DNA from: Chloroflexota bacterium
GTDB lineage: Bacteria; Chloroflexota; Anaerolineae; Aggregatilineales; Phototrophicaceae
Length of the DNA stretch: 64,000 nt
Direction: 5' to 3'
Assembly (NCBI GenBank): GCA_026708115.1
Contig: JAPOVL010000041.1
Location: 1-64,000 of the forward strand
In this document: piece by piece, positions 26,860 to 35,982 of the stretch
Layout of the letters: each line of letters begins with the position of its first letter
Numbering within the stretch: position 1 is the stretch's first letter
The notes under the pieces: model-generated
Databases searched by the model: none
What the model was told of the DNA's origin: nothing
Seen by the model: only the letters and a program-made list of their open reading frames with translations
Made by a program: the position numbers and the translations under genes

Positions 26860-26867
26860 AGTATACT
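26860..26867 (-). promoter_or_regulatory. -10 box and palindrome before the TetR gene
   Basis: AGTATACT is a perfect 8-bp palindrome containing TATACT on the minus strand, about 30 nt upstream of the GTG start. It is a candidate site for autoregulation. Confidence 0.4.
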
Positions 26868-27107
26868 TAATTTGCGGAGCTGCATATGGCTGCGGAAGCC
26901 GTCAAGACCCGCGACTTCTGTTTACTGTATCGTCGGGGGAAGACGCCGCCGCTCATGTGATCGCGAGAAACGGACGATCAAGCGATGCTCTTGGCCGCGC
27001 AATTGCGTCCCCCCGCCTCAGAGGCGATAATGCGAAGACAGCCCGGGAGAAAGACGCGATCGCGGCCTGTATTCCTTAGAGAGGGAGTTCATCCCAAAGC
27101 GCGAGAC

Positions 27108-29360
27108 ATGACTGCCAGATCCCTGCTTTGCCCGCTCTTGATCAGCCTCTTCATACTGAGCGCCTGCGACTCGATCCTGCTCGAGCGGAACGCGCCCTTG
27201 ACCGCCACCGCGCCCCCCGCTGTCCTGGAAACCAGCAGCGCCGACCCCGAAGCTGCCCTCCGCAACTTCATCGACGCCTGGAACAGCAAAGACTACGAGA
27301 GCATGTATCGCCTCATCGCCGGGCGCAGCCGCGAGCTCTATCCCAGGCAGGTCTTCATCAATCGCTATACCGAGGCCCACAGCGTCATCAGCTTCGCCGG
27401 CGTCACGCTCGCGCGCAGCCAGGTCGCCTACCAGGGCAGCACCGCCGTGCTCGACTACGACATCGTCATCGAATCCCCAACCTTCGGGCGCATCCGCGAC
27501 CAAGGACGTACCATGCGCATGGTCGACGAGGGCGGCTGGAAGATCGCCTGGTCGCAGATGGATATCTTTGACGGCATGTCTGCCCGCGCCCGCCTGGAAG
27601 AAGAAACCAGCTATGCGGGTCGCGAAAATATCTACGATCGCGGCGGCCGCCACCTGGCGGAACAAGGCGGTTTGGTTGACAGTCTGTATGTCATCCAGCA
27701 AGACATGAACAATATCGACGATTGCCTCAACACGCTCGCCATTGTCACCCGACAGCAAGTCAATACCATGCGCAATATCTTCACCGGCTACCTGCAGGAA
27801 ACCCTGTTCCATATCGCCGAGATTGATCCGGAACGCTACGACGCCTATCGCGACGCCCTGGAATTCGACTGTGGCGTCACCACCGTGTCCCGCTATCGCA
27901 CCCGCCGCTACTACGGCCACGGCATCGCCACCCACGTCCTGGGCTATATCGGCCGTATCCCCAGTGAACTGCTGGACTTTTGGAAAGCGCGCGGACGCGA
28001 AGAGAGCGCCTTGGTCGGCCGCGCCGGCATCGAATTCAGCTATGAAAACGTCCTGGGGGGCGAGCCAAAACGCACTCTTCAAATCGTCGAGCGGGGCGTC
28101 ACCGTCGTCCGCTCCCTCGGCGGGTCGCCCGGCGTCGCGCCACAGCCCGTCACGCTCACCATCGACCGCGATCTGCAAGAGTCAGCCGCGCAGGCCCTGT
28201 CGGACGCCGTGAATTACGCCCTGCTCAATTGGGGCGGCATCACGCTTGGCGGCGCCATCGTCGCCCTGGACGTCAATACCGGCGAGGTATTGGCCATGGC
28301 CAGCTATCCCAGCTTCGACCCCCACATCTTCAACCCCGATACGCAATACGACGTGCCCGATCGCACAGCGCGCCTCAACCGCGATACCCGCTCGCCCTTC
28401 ACCAACAAAGCCATCGCCGAACAACATACCCCCGGCTCGGTCTACAAGATCGTCACCCTGCTCGCCGCCGCCTCGGAAGGCATCCTGCCGGATCCATATC
28501 CCTACTACTGCGATATCAAGTGGGAGGGGCAGCAGCGCTTTGGCGACGCCCGCCCCGTTCGCTACGATTGGCGCTTGCTGGAAAACAAGCCCGCCACCGG
28601 CGAGGTCGATATGAGCCGCGCCCTGGCCACCTCCTGCAATCCCTTCTTCTGGGAAGTCGGCGGGCTCATGTTCCAGCAAGACCCCGACTTGCAAGCGACC
28701 TACGCCGAGCGACTCGGCTTCGGCAGCGCAACCGGCATCAATGGCTTGGACAGGGAAGCCGCCGGCGCCGTCGCCTATCCCAACCCGCAAGAGCCCACCG
28801 AAGCCATCAACAACGCGATCGGACAAGGCAATGTCACCGTCACCGCCCTCCAGATGGCGGCCGCCACCGCCATCATCGCCAATGGCGGCAAACACTACCA
28901 ACCCTATATCGTCAGCCATATCGGCACGCCCGGTACAGAAAACTATCGACAGGAAAACCAGCCCACGCTCTTGCCGGCTCAAGGCTTGGACGTCAACGCC
29001 CTCGAAATAGTCCGCGAGGGTATGTGCCAGGTCACGACCATACCGGAGGTAGGCACCGCCTGGTGGGTCTTCGAGGGCGCGCCCTACACCGTCTGCGGCA
29101 AGACCGGCACCGCCGAAACCGCCGGCCAGCCCAATGCCTGGTTCGTGGCCTACTACCCGGCCGACGAACCCCAAATCGCCTTCGCCGGCGTCATGGCCAA
29201 TTCCCGCGAGGGCTCGGAAGTGGTCGCGCCCATGATCCGCCGCATCCTCGATGTCCGCGAAGGCGCGGTGGTCGCCCCCTGGCCAGAATTCTGGCTGGGT
29301 CCCTTCAATCCCCTGCCATCGCAAGAAGAAGCGCTCGCGGTGTATGATCCGGAAGCTTAA
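27108..29360 (+). CDS. Class B penicillin-binding protein, lipoprotein-type
   Basis: This 750-residue PBP2-like transpeptidase has a lipoprotein signal (lipobox LSAC) and an NTF2-like MecA-N domain (about 40-165). The PBP dimerisation domain follows (about 185-340), then the transpeptidase domain with S444-V-Y-K447, S509-C-N511 and K665-T-G. It should cross-link peptidoglycan during elongation or division. The MecA_N domain plus lipid anchor resembles low-affinity PBPs of Gram-positive bacteria. ATG 27108 is chosen because the signal peptide starts there. The stop overlaps the convergent G5/3D gene by 4 bp. Confidence 0.93.
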   Translation: MTARSLLCPLLISLFILSACDSILLERNAPLTATAPPAVLETSSADPEAALRNFIDAWNSKDYESMYRLIAGRSRELYPRQVFINRYTEAHSVISFAGVTLARSQVAYQGSTAVLDYDIVIESPTFGRIRDQGRTMRMVDEGGWKIAWSQMDIFDGMSARARLEEETSYAGRENIYDRGGRHLAEQGGLVDSLYVIQQDMNNIDDCLNTLAIVTRQQVNTMRNIFTGYLQETLFHIAEIDPERYDAYRDALEFDCGVTTVSRYRTRRYYGHGIATHVLGYIGRIPSELLDFWKARGREESALVGRAGIEFSYENVLGGEPKRTLQIVERGVTVVRSLGGSPGVAPQPVTLTIDRDLQESAAQALSDAVNYALLNWGGITLGGAIVALDVNTGEVLAMASYPSFDPHIFNPDTQYDVPDRTARLNRDTRSPFTNKAIAEQHTPGSVYKIVTLLAAASEGILPDPYPYYCDIKWEGQQRFGDARPVRYDWRLLENKPATGEVDMSRALATSCNPFFWEVGGLMFQQDPDLQATYAERLGFGSATGINGLDREAAGAVAYPNPQEPTEAINNAIGQGNVTVTALQMAAATAIIANGGKHYQPYIVSHIGTPGTENYRQENQPTLLPAQGLDVNALEIVREGMCQVTTIPEVGTAWWVFEGAPYTVCGKTGTAETAGQPNAWFVAYYPADEPQIAFAGVMANSREGSEVVAPMIRRILDVREGAVVAPWPEFWLGPFNPLPSQEEALAVYDPEA

Positions 29361-30910
29361 TTGCCACAGCCGCCCGGCACGCTGCGGATCGGCGTCCAAA
29401 CCGGCAATATATAGTCGATCTCCGGGGGCACCGGGGTCAGCAGGTAAACCTTGACATAGCGCCGCCAGGAAACCCAGTCTTCATCGCTGTAACCCAGGTC
29501 AATCCAATAGCGCGAACTGCGCGGCCCGCCCGTATCCGCCATGTAAGCGACGCCGTAGCCGGGCACAAAAACTTCGCTGCGATAGCGAATGAGCTTGGGG
29601 TCCGCGGCCACGATGCCCTTCTCCAGCGTCCAGCCTATCGCGGTCACATTGTCGCCGCCCAGCGCCGCCGGATGATAGCTGGTCGCCAACATGCACAGCA
29701 CCCGCCAATACAGGCGCGGCCCGCCCGGCGTCTCAACCGTCCGCAGATCGATCTTCGTGCCGTAGTGGATGAGTTGATCTTGCGGCGGCTGCGTGACAAC
29801 GCTCTCGGTGACGCTCCGGCTGACCTCGGCGCCATTCTCATAGCGCGCCAGGCTGCGGATTTCCCGCGTCCCGTTCTGCCCCGCCTGGGCAACGACCCTT
29901 TGATCGAGGCTCAGTCCCGCGTCAGCCACATAGCGCAGCTCATAGGCGATCGTCTCCTGCCGCGCGCTGACCTCTTCAGTGACGCGCACGATTTCGATCA
30001 GCATGTCGGTGACGATCTCGGTCTCGCCGCTCGGTATCACATAGTCCAGCCCGAAGAGCGGCGCGTTGAGCTCTTGCAGCGCCTCATCCACGCGCTGCGC
30101 TCGCGTGCGCACTTCAATCAGCACGCCATCCAGCCGCAAGGCTATCGGCGTCGCCCGCTCGACGACTATCGTCATGTCGCGGCTAACGGCGCTGTCCCGC
30201 GGCGGATTGATCGCGTCATTGGGGTGCAACTTAATGCCGGCCGCGGCCAAAACTGCGCCCACCGTTTCTGCTGTGGTCAAAATAGCCGATCGCTCGCCAT
30301 TGTCGATGACGGTCAAGCTGAATGGTCGGCGCACTTCTATATGTTCGGCCGGGATTGTCCAGCCCGCCAAAGCGTCACGATGCGCCAGCGCGCCGTTCAC
30401 CCGGATTCTGTCGGCCTCGCTGACGGCAATGCCGGCGCTGTTCAAGATCTCCAGGGGATTGTCCAGCGCGGTTCGCAATACCCGCGCCTCGTCGCCGACC
30501 TCAATCCTCACATCACGCGCCGCTTTGATCGTGATGGTCATGCCATCAGCTATCGCGCCATCAAGCTCATGAGATAGCCAGGCATCCAGCGGCACTGCTA
30601 TCTCCGACTCGTTCAAGAGCTCAGCAATTGTCTCGGCCCGACTGTATACCTGATGAAGAAAACCATCCCGATTGATCGTAACCTGCCTCTCGGCGCCGAT
30701 GCGCGAGGGCAAATCAAAGGGCAGGCTGCGGATAAAGAGTACACTGGTGACAGCCAGCGTGCAGCAGGTCACCGCCACAATCAAGAGCAGCGGCCAGCGC
30801 CGCCCCCGGCCCCGCCTGCCCCGTCGCGGCGCCGGACTGACCGGCTGCGTATCCTCCCCTCGGCCGCGAAAGGGCTGGGTATCCTCTGCTTGTAACGAAT
30901 TAATACTCAT
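29357..30910 (-). CDS. DUF348-G5-3D cell-wall protein
   Basis: This 517-residue protein has a cytoplasmic tail with a duplicated EDTQPF/EDTQPV motif and one membrane segment (about 40-62). Three DUF348 repeats follow (about 78-280, each like QVTINRDGF...TIAELL), then a G5 domain (about 285-360) and a C-terminal 3D domain with ADTGG and IDLGYSD. Proteins of this type (YabE/YuiC/Rpf2-like) remodel peptidoglycan. The lytic Asp triad of the 3D domain appears present. It is convergent with the PBP gene. Confidence 0.9.
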   Translation of the reverse strand: MSINSLQAEDTQPFRGRGEDTQPVSPAPRRGRRGRGRRWPLLLIVAVTCCTLAVTSVLFIRSLPFDLPSRIGAERQVTINRDGFLHQVYSRAETIAELLNESEIAVPLDAWLSHELDGAIADGMTITIKAARDVRIEVGDEARVLRTALDNPLEILNSAGIAVSEADRIRVNGALAHRDALAGWTIPAEHIEVRRPFSLTVIDNGERSAILTTAETVGAVLAAAGIKLHPNDAINPPRDSAVSRDMTIVVERATPIALRLDGVLIEVRTRAQRVDEALQELNAPLFGLDYVIPSGETEIVTDMLIEIVRVTEEVSARQETIAYELRYVADAGLSLDQRVVAQAGQNGTREIRSLARYENGAEVSRSVTESVVTQPPQDQLIHYGTKIDLRTVETPGGPRLYWRVLCMLATSYHPAALGGDNVTAIGWTLEKGIVAADPKLIRYRSEVFVPGYGVAYMADTGGPRSSRYWIDLGYSDEDWVSWRRYVKVYLLTPVPPEIDYILPVWTPIRSVPGGCGN

Positions 30911-30971
30911 AACGATGAGTTTACCGAGCGGGGACGCATCTGAACAGCGGCTTTGGACTTGTCAAAATTTA

Positions 30972-30986
30972 ATGAGACTCAGTCTC
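30972..30986. promoter_or_regulatory. Fur/Zur-like 7-1-7 operator
   Basis: TGAGACTCAGTCTCA is a perfect 7-1-7 palindrome in the architecture of Fur-family boxes (TGATAATNATTATCA). It is 87 bp upstream of znuA and 62 bp from the start of the divergent G5/3D gene. Zinc regulation is inferred. Confidence 0.55.
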
Positions 30987-31073
30987 AATTAGATCTTGCC
31001 TTTGGCTATTAAGCGTTATAGCATTCAGCTTGGACAATTCTCGTAATGCACCTAGATCTTGGAGGCAAGACAG

Positions 31074-32450
31074 ATGCGAAGTAAAGCGGTAGGACTACTT
31101 ATGATTTTCGTAGCGGCGCTAGCGATTTCCGTCTCAACCGGGGCGCAGGGGGCCATGCTGAACGTGGTGGCCTCGCAAAGTATCCTGACCGACGTCGCGC
31201 GCCAAGTCGCTGGCGATAAAGCCGATGTCCGTTCCTTGATTCCAGTGGGCTCCGATCCCCATGCCTTCACTCCCTCGCCCAGTGATCTCACAGCCGTCGC
31301 CGAGGCGGATCTGGTTTTCATAGTCGGCACTGGATATGAAGAAACGTTGCTGGAAGCGATTGAAAGCGCCGGTGAGATGGTCAACATCGTGACGGTGTCG
31401 GCCTGCGTCCGGATAATTCCGGCTGGCGCATCGATGCATCACGATGACGAGCACGCCGATGAGCATGACGACCACGCCCATGAGCATGACGATGACGACC
31501 ATGCCGATGAACACGATGACGACCACGCCCATGAGCACGACGATGACGACCATGCCGATGAACATGACGACGACCACGCCCATGAGCACGACGATGACGA
31601 CCATGCCGATGAGCACGATGACGACCATGCCGATGAGCACGATGACGACCACGCCCATGACCATGACGATGACGACCATGCCGATGAGCATGACGACGAC
31701 GACCACGCCCATGAGCATGACGATGACCACGCCCATGACCATGATGATGACATGCGCGGGACAAGCGACTGTGATGCCCACGACGCCGAAGTTGCAGCCC
31801 TCATCGGCGAAGAAGCAGCTGAGCGCGGGCATGTCGAGACCTTGGGTCGCGAGGGGGATATTGACTGCGGCGGCGGTCACGGCCACGGACACGAAGACGA
31901 ACACGGTCACGGTCACGGCATTTGCGACCCGCACCTGTGGATGGACCCGCATAATGTCATCTTCTGGGTGTTGCAGATCCGTGATGCGCTGGCGGCTCAG
32001 GACCCGGACAACGCCGCCGCCTATGCCGCCAATGCCGCCGCCTACAACCAGGAATTGCTCGCGCTGGAATCCGATTTCATCTTGCCCGCCCTGATGGACC
32101 TGCCTGTCGAAGAGCGCGTCCTTGTCACCAGCCACGAGGCCTTTGGTTATCTGGCGACGACCTACCGCTTCGAACTCATCTTTACCCTGGCAGGCATTTC
32201 AACCATGGTGGAGCCGAGCGCGCAAGATGTCGCGGCGCTGATTGACGTGGTCCGCGACGAAGGCATTTCGGCCCTATTCGGGGATCCCTTCGCGCCACAG
32301 CCCATCATGTCCGCGATCGTCGCCGAAACCGGCGCGGAACTAGCCAAGCTGTACAGCGATACCTTGAGCGACGCCGGGGGACCTGCCGGCACCTATCTCG
32401 ACTATATGCGTTACAATGTCATGACTATCGTTGAAGCCCTCTCGGGTTAG
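31074..32450 (+). CDS. znuA: Zinc/manganese ABC transporter substrate-binding protein with His/Asp tract
   Basis: This 458-residue cluster A-I metal-binding protein has a signal peptide (MRSKAVGLLMIFVAALAISV) and the metal ligands H63 (SDPHAF), H287 (DPHLWMDP), H354 (TSHEAFGY) and D404 (GDPFAPQP). A His/Asp/Glu tract of about 105 residues lies at 120-226, built of imperfect copies of HEHDDDDHADEHDDDHA, with a smaller GHGHGHEDEHGHGHG later. In ordinary ZnuA the His loop is 20-30 residues. ATG 31074 is preferred over TTG 31059, with GGAGG at 31061-31065. It heads znuA-znuC-znuB. Confidence 0.94.
   Translation: MRSKAVGLLMIFVAALAISVSTGAQGAMLNVVASQSILTDVARQVAGDKADVRSLIPVGSDPHAFTPSPSDLTAVAEADLVFIVGTGYEETLLEAIESAGEMVNIVTVSACVRIIPAGASMHHDDEHADEHDDHAHEHDDDDHADEHDDDHAHEHDDDDHADEHDDDHAHEHDDDDHADEHDDDHADEHDDDHAHDHDDDDHADEHDDDDHAHEHDDDHAHDHDDDMRGTSDCDAHDAEVAALIGEEAAERGHVETLGREGDIDCGGGHGHGHEDEHGHGHGICDPHLWMDPHNVIFWVLQIRDALAAQDPDNAAAYAANAAAYNQELLALESDFILPALMDLPVEERVLVTSHEAFGYLATTYRFELIFTLAGISTMVEPSAQDVAALIDVVRDEGISALFGDPFAPQPIMSAIVAETGAELAKLYSDTLSDAGGPAGTYLDYMRYNVMTIVEALSG
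31479..31745 (+). repeat. In-frame tandem repeat (51-bp unit and derivatives)
   Basis: Units at 31479-31529, 31530-31580 and from 31581 share the pattern HEHDDDDHADEHDDDHA, then shorter derivatives follow. Codon usage (GAT/GAC, CAT/CAC) varies between units. Copy number could vary between strains without frameshift. Confidence 0.85.
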
Positions 32451-32470
32451 GCATAGCTAGGAACCGTCGG

Positions 32471-33307
32471 ATGGCGACTCTGAGATTACAGCAGCCCAGT
32501 CGCGAACGCGACCGCGAGCAGCCCGCCCTGCGCGTCGAGCGCCTGTCGGCGGGCTACCCAGGCAAACGACAGGCCATACATGACGTCAGTTTCACCGTCG
32601 ATTCCGGCGAGCGCGTCGCTATCGTTGGTCCGAATGGTGCCGGCAAGAGCACCCTCTTCAAGGCAATTGTCGGCGTGCTGCCTTTCAGCGCCGGTCATAT
32701 CTCGATCCATGGCGCAGACTGCTATAGCAGCCACATCCATGTCGGATATGTGCCACAGCAAAGCGCCATCGACTGGGCATTTCCAGCTTCCGTTTTTGAT
32801 GTGGTGATGATGGGCCGCTGCCGGCATATCGGCTGGTTCCGCTGGCCCGGCAAGGATGATCGCGCCTTCGCGCGCGACATCCTTGACCGCCTTGGCCTGA
32901 GCGCGCTGGCGGACCGGCAAATCAGCCAACTCAGCGGTGGGCAGCAAAGGCGCGTCTTTATCGCCCGCGCCCTGGCCCAAGATACCAGCATCATGTTGCT
33001 GGACGAACCCTTCAACGGCGTCGACCAGACCGCCGAGCAGGATATTATCGAGACCCTCGATATCCTTACCAACCACGGCATTTCCATACTGCTCTCGACC
33101 CATCATCTGGAAAATGTCGCCCTGCACTTCGACAAGATTCTGATCCTCAATGGCAAAATATTGGCATACGGCGCTCCCGCCGATGTACTCACGCCAGAAA
33201 ACCTGACCCGGGCATTTGGCGGCGCCATGCCGGTTTTCGCCCATGGCGACCAATTGCTGATGTTCAGCAAGGACAATGTCGGGGGAGCCCCGCGTGGACC
33301 TCGCTAG
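32471..33307 (+). CDS. znuC: Zinc/manganese ABC transporter ATPase
   Basis: This 278-residue ATPase has Walker A GPNGAGKST, the Q-loop YVPQQSAIDW, signature LSGGQQRR, Walker B IMLLDEPFNGVD and switch STHHLE. It energises metal uptake with the binding protein upstream (20 bp gap) and the permease, whose start it overlaps. The VPQQSAIDWAFP segment is typical of the Mn/Zn (ManA/ZnuC) branch. Confidence 0.94.
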   Translation: MATLRLQQPSRERDREQPALRVERLSAGYPGKRQAIHDVSFTVDSGERVAIVGPNGAGKSTLFKAIVGVLPFSAGHISIHGADCYSSHIHVGYVPQQSAIDWAFPASVFDVVMMGRCRHIGWFRWPGKDDRAFARDILDRLGLSALADRQISQLSGGQQRRVFIARALAQDTSIMLLDEPFNGVDQTAEQDIIETLDILTNHGISILLSTHHLENVALHFDKILILNGKILAYGAPADVLTPENLTRAFGGAMPVFAHGDQLLMFSKDNVGGAPRGPR

Positions 33308-34148
33308 TTTCCTTTCCGAGCCGCTCAGCTATTCCTTCATTCAGCGAGGCATGCTCGCGCTGGTGCTCGTCGGCGGCATCAATGCCGTCGTCGGCTGCTT
33401 TGTGGTGGTGCGCGGTATGGCTTTCTTGGGCGACGCGCTGGCTCACGCCATCTTGCCCGGCATCGCGCTTTCCTATACCGCCAGCGGCGGCTACGTCGGC
33501 AGCAATCTCTTTGTCGGTGGCTTAGGCGCGGGCATCGTCTCCGCTTTGGTCATCGCCTGGTTAACCCGCAACCAGGAACTCAAAGAAGACAGCGCCATCG
33601 CTATCGTATTTGTCACCATGTTCGCGCTGGGCATCGCCATTGTCAGCACACAGGGCAGTTACACGGTCGATCTAACCCATATCCTCTTTGGCAGCATCAA
33701 TGGCATCAGTAAGAACGACTTGCTGCTGATGGCGGCGATGGCGGCCGTTGTAGCCGTCGTCGTCCTCCTGCTCTATAAAGAGTTTCTGATTGTCAGCTTC
33801 GATCTCAGCCTGGCGCACAGCCTGCGGCTGCCGGTCGAAATCCTGCGCCTGACCTTGTTGATTCTGATCGCGGTTACCATCGTGGTTAGTCTGCAGGCGG
33901 TGGGCATCGCCCTGATGCTGGCGCTGCTGATCACGCCGGCTGCCACAGCGCGCCTGCTGGTCAAGCGCCTGCATCACATGATCCTCATCGCCTGCTTGAT
34001 CGGCATCGTCAGCGGTCTTATGGGGTTCTACGCCTCCTACTACCTGGATATCCCCTCCGGCGCCTGCATCGTCCTGACGCTGAGCGCCCTCTTCGGCGCG
34101 GTCTTTGTGTTCAAATCCGCCTATTCGCTCCTGGGGGAACGCGGCTGA
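33294..34148 (+). CDS. znuB: Zinc/manganese ABC transporter permease
   Basis: This permease of about 284 residues has eight or so membrane helices and the ABC-3 family motifs GMAFLGDALAHAILPGIALSY and LITPAATARLL. GTG 33294 is chosen over ATG 33276 because GGGGGAG at 33281-33287 is 7 nt from it. It overlaps the end of znuC by 14 bp. It passes Zn2+ or Mn2+ across the inner membrane. Confidence 0.93.
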   Translation: MDLASFLSEPLSYSFIQRGMLALVLVGGINAVVGCFVVVRGMAFLGDALAHAILPGIALSYTASGGYVGSNLFVGGLGAGIVSALVIAWLTRNQELKEDSAIAIVFVTMFALGIAIVSTQGSYTVDLTHILFGSINGISKNDLLLMAAMAAVVAVVVLLLYKEFLIVSFDLSLAHSLRLPVEILRLTLLILIAVTIVVSLQAVGIALMLALLITPAATARLLVKRLHHMILIACLIGIVSGLMGFYASYYLDIPSGACIVLTLSALFGAVFVFKSAYSLLGERG

Positions 34149-34391
34149 GGCTTGCACCAAGTTGACAGTCGGCCCAGCTTGTGTTAGATTCCCAAGGATA
34201 GGACAGCTTTGAAGTAACAAGGTAAGAAAACGACGGGTCAGTTGATAGCTGATCCCTACAAGGTTCATTTATGGTGAGATTTGTAGGGGCTACCTATCAG
34301 GTCGCCCGAAAACACCGAAATAACTTCAAGATTTGTAGAGATTTCATGCCCGATGTAAACCTGTCCTCAGCAGGGATAGGGGAGGCGCGCC
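34149..34391. other. Intergenic region with repeat B remnants
   Basis: No gene is seen. GTAGGGGCTACC...GGTCGCCC near 34282-34305 is a decayed family B copy. GAAGTAACAAGGTAAG at 34212-34227 only resembles the end of 16S rRNA by chance. Confidence 0.4.
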
Positions 34392-35336
34392 ATGACCAGT
34401 AATCTCAAAGAATTAATCGAAACGCAGGGTTACGCCATTGTCGAGGGCGTTCTGGACGATGCGGCTCTGGCAGCAATCATTGATGATTATCATCAGTTGC
34501 TCGATCGCATGGCGCCTCAATGGTACGCGAAGGGACTGATCTCCTCGGCCTACGAAGGGCTGCCCTTTGATGAGCGATTGACCGCGATCCTGGGCGAAGC
34601 GAAAAAAGACGTCTTCTCTCACATGGATATCGCTTTGTCCAACGAAACGGTGCATAGCGATGCCGGCATCAACGCCAGCCGCGCCGTTTATGACCTGATA
34701 CGCAACGAACGCTTACTTGACAAAGTTGAAGAGGTCATTGGCAGCGAGATCCTGTCCAATCCGATCCAGCATGTGCGCATCAAACCGGCGGAATCGAAGG
34801 TCGCGGCTGGTATGGTAAACCTGACCACAGAGACCAAGTGGCATCAGGACCAGGGCGTACACAGGCCCAACGCCGACGACACCGAAATCCTCACCGTCTG
34901 GCTCGCCATCACCGATGCGACCATCGAAAATGGCTGCCTGCAGGTAGTGCCCTACAGTCACCTGAACGGCATAACCGAACACTGCCCTTTCGACCAGGTG
35001 CTGATCCCGCCTCATTTGCTGTCGGGCGAGGCGCTGCCCGTGCCCATAAAGGCGGGGGACGCCATTTTCATGCACCGGCTCACGCAGCATAGTTCCCTGG
35101 TCAACGTCAGCGATACCCTCCGCTGGAGCTTTGACCTGCGCTATCAACCCATCGGCGCGCCTACCGGACGCGATGAATTCCCCAGCTTGATCGTGCGCAG
35201 CCGCGAGAATCCGGCTCAAGTGCAGTCCTACGAAGAATGGCGCGATTCCTGGCACGCCGCCCGCGACTACCTGGCAGGGCTGACCGATCGCCCGGCCACG
35301 CACCGCTGGTCCGCCGACGCTCCCGTCTGCGCTTAA
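34392..35336 (+). CDS. Phytanoyl-CoA dioxygenase (PhyH) family protein
   Basis: This 314-residue Fe(II)/2-oxoglutarate oxygenase has a double-stranded beta-helix core with H151-x-D153 (KWHQDQ), H233 in TQHSSLVNVSD and a 2-oxoglutarate-binding Arg in LRWSFDLRY. It should hydroxylate a small molecule; substrates in this family include phytanoyl-CoA, ectoine and halogenated or phosphonate compounds. It is a stand-alone gene with a relative at 56428, whose context is catabolic. Confidence 0.9.
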   Translation: MTSNLKELIETQGYAIVEGVLDDAALAAIIDDYHQLLDRMAPQWYAKGLISSAYEGLPFDERLTAILGEAKKDVFSHMDIALSNETVHSDAGINASRAVYDLIRNERLLDKVEEVIGSEILSNPIQHVRIKPAESKVAAGMVNLTTETKWHQDQGVHRPNADDTEILTVWLAITDATIENGCLQVVPYSHLNGITEHCPFDQVLIPPHLLSGEALPVPIKAGDAIFMHRLTQHSSLVNVSDTLRWSFDLRYQPIGAPTGRDEFPSLIVRSRENPAQVQSYEEWRDSWHAARDYLAGLTDRPATHRWSADAPVCA

Positions 35337-35410
35337 GCCGCCAGCACGAAGCAAAGCATTCATCCCAAACTACAATCAACATGCTGTGAAGCGACAGGCA
35401 GACATCGACG

Positions 35411-35794
35411 ATGTGTTTTGAAGCGCTGGCGCAGTCGACTTACGTCTCCATCGAATCATATCGGCGGGACGGCAGAAGCGTGAGAACACCGGTCAACATC
35501 ACGAGCGTCGACCACAAACTCTATTGCTTGACCTTCGGCCATAGTGGGAAGGTCAAGCGCATCCGCAACAATGAGGATGTCAAGCTGGCAAAATGTGACG
35601 CCAGGGGTAATCTGCAAGGAGAGTGGGTGCCTGCCAAGGCTCGCGTCATCGAGGATCGCGATGAGGCTCAAGTGTTGTCGAGGCGATTGGCGGACAAGCA
35701 TGGGCTTACTTATATGATTGCGATGCCGCTGTTTCGCCTGTACTGCTTCTTACGTGGTGAACCTTGTCTCTGTATCGAGTTCAGCCTGGTTTGA
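35411..35794 (+). CDS. PPOX-class F420-dependent oxidoreductase
   Basis: This 127-residue split-barrel flavoprotein carries SIESYRRDGRSVRTPVNI, then LTFGHSGKVKRIRNNEDVKL, then the C-terminal strand. It matches the Rv2061-like PPOX/FDOR-B group that binds F420 or FMN. If F420-dependent, the host makes F420, which fits Chloroflexota or Actinobacteria. It follows the PhyH gene by 74 bp but is probably separate. Confidence 0.8.
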   Translation: MCFEALAQSTYVSIESYRRDGRSVRTPVNITSVDHKLYCLTFGHSGKVKRIRNNEDVKLAKCDARGNLQGEWVPAKARVIEDRDEAQVLSRRLADKHGLTYMIAMPLFRLYCFLRGEPCLCIEFSLV

Positions 35795-35982
35795 GTTGAA
35801 TCGCGGACATAAGAGGCCCGAATAGCCATACCAGAGTTTGGCCCTAACCTTCGCAAAGATGGATACTGTGTTTCCGGAATGCGCGGTGTTGCAATTGGGA
35901 ATGGCGTCTTGTCAGCCGGGCTGACCAAACATTAAGTTGCCGACATGCAATTCGTTTTCGCTGTCACGTAACCTCAACCCAC

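Noticed and set aside
28182..29399. Long antisense frames across the penicillin-binding protein and ABC genes
   Set aside because: They lie opposite genes with full catalytic motifs and have no own ribosome-binding sites or recognisable domains.
31134..32135. Open frames in all phases across the His/Asp tract
   Set aside because: Repeated GAT/GAC/CAT/CAC codons contain no stops in any phase, so openness means nothing here.
34212..34227. GAAGTAACAAGGTAAG, which resembles the 3' end of 16S rRNA
   Set aside because: It is short, lacks the CG of GTCGTAACAAGG, and no rRNA-like sequence surrounds it.
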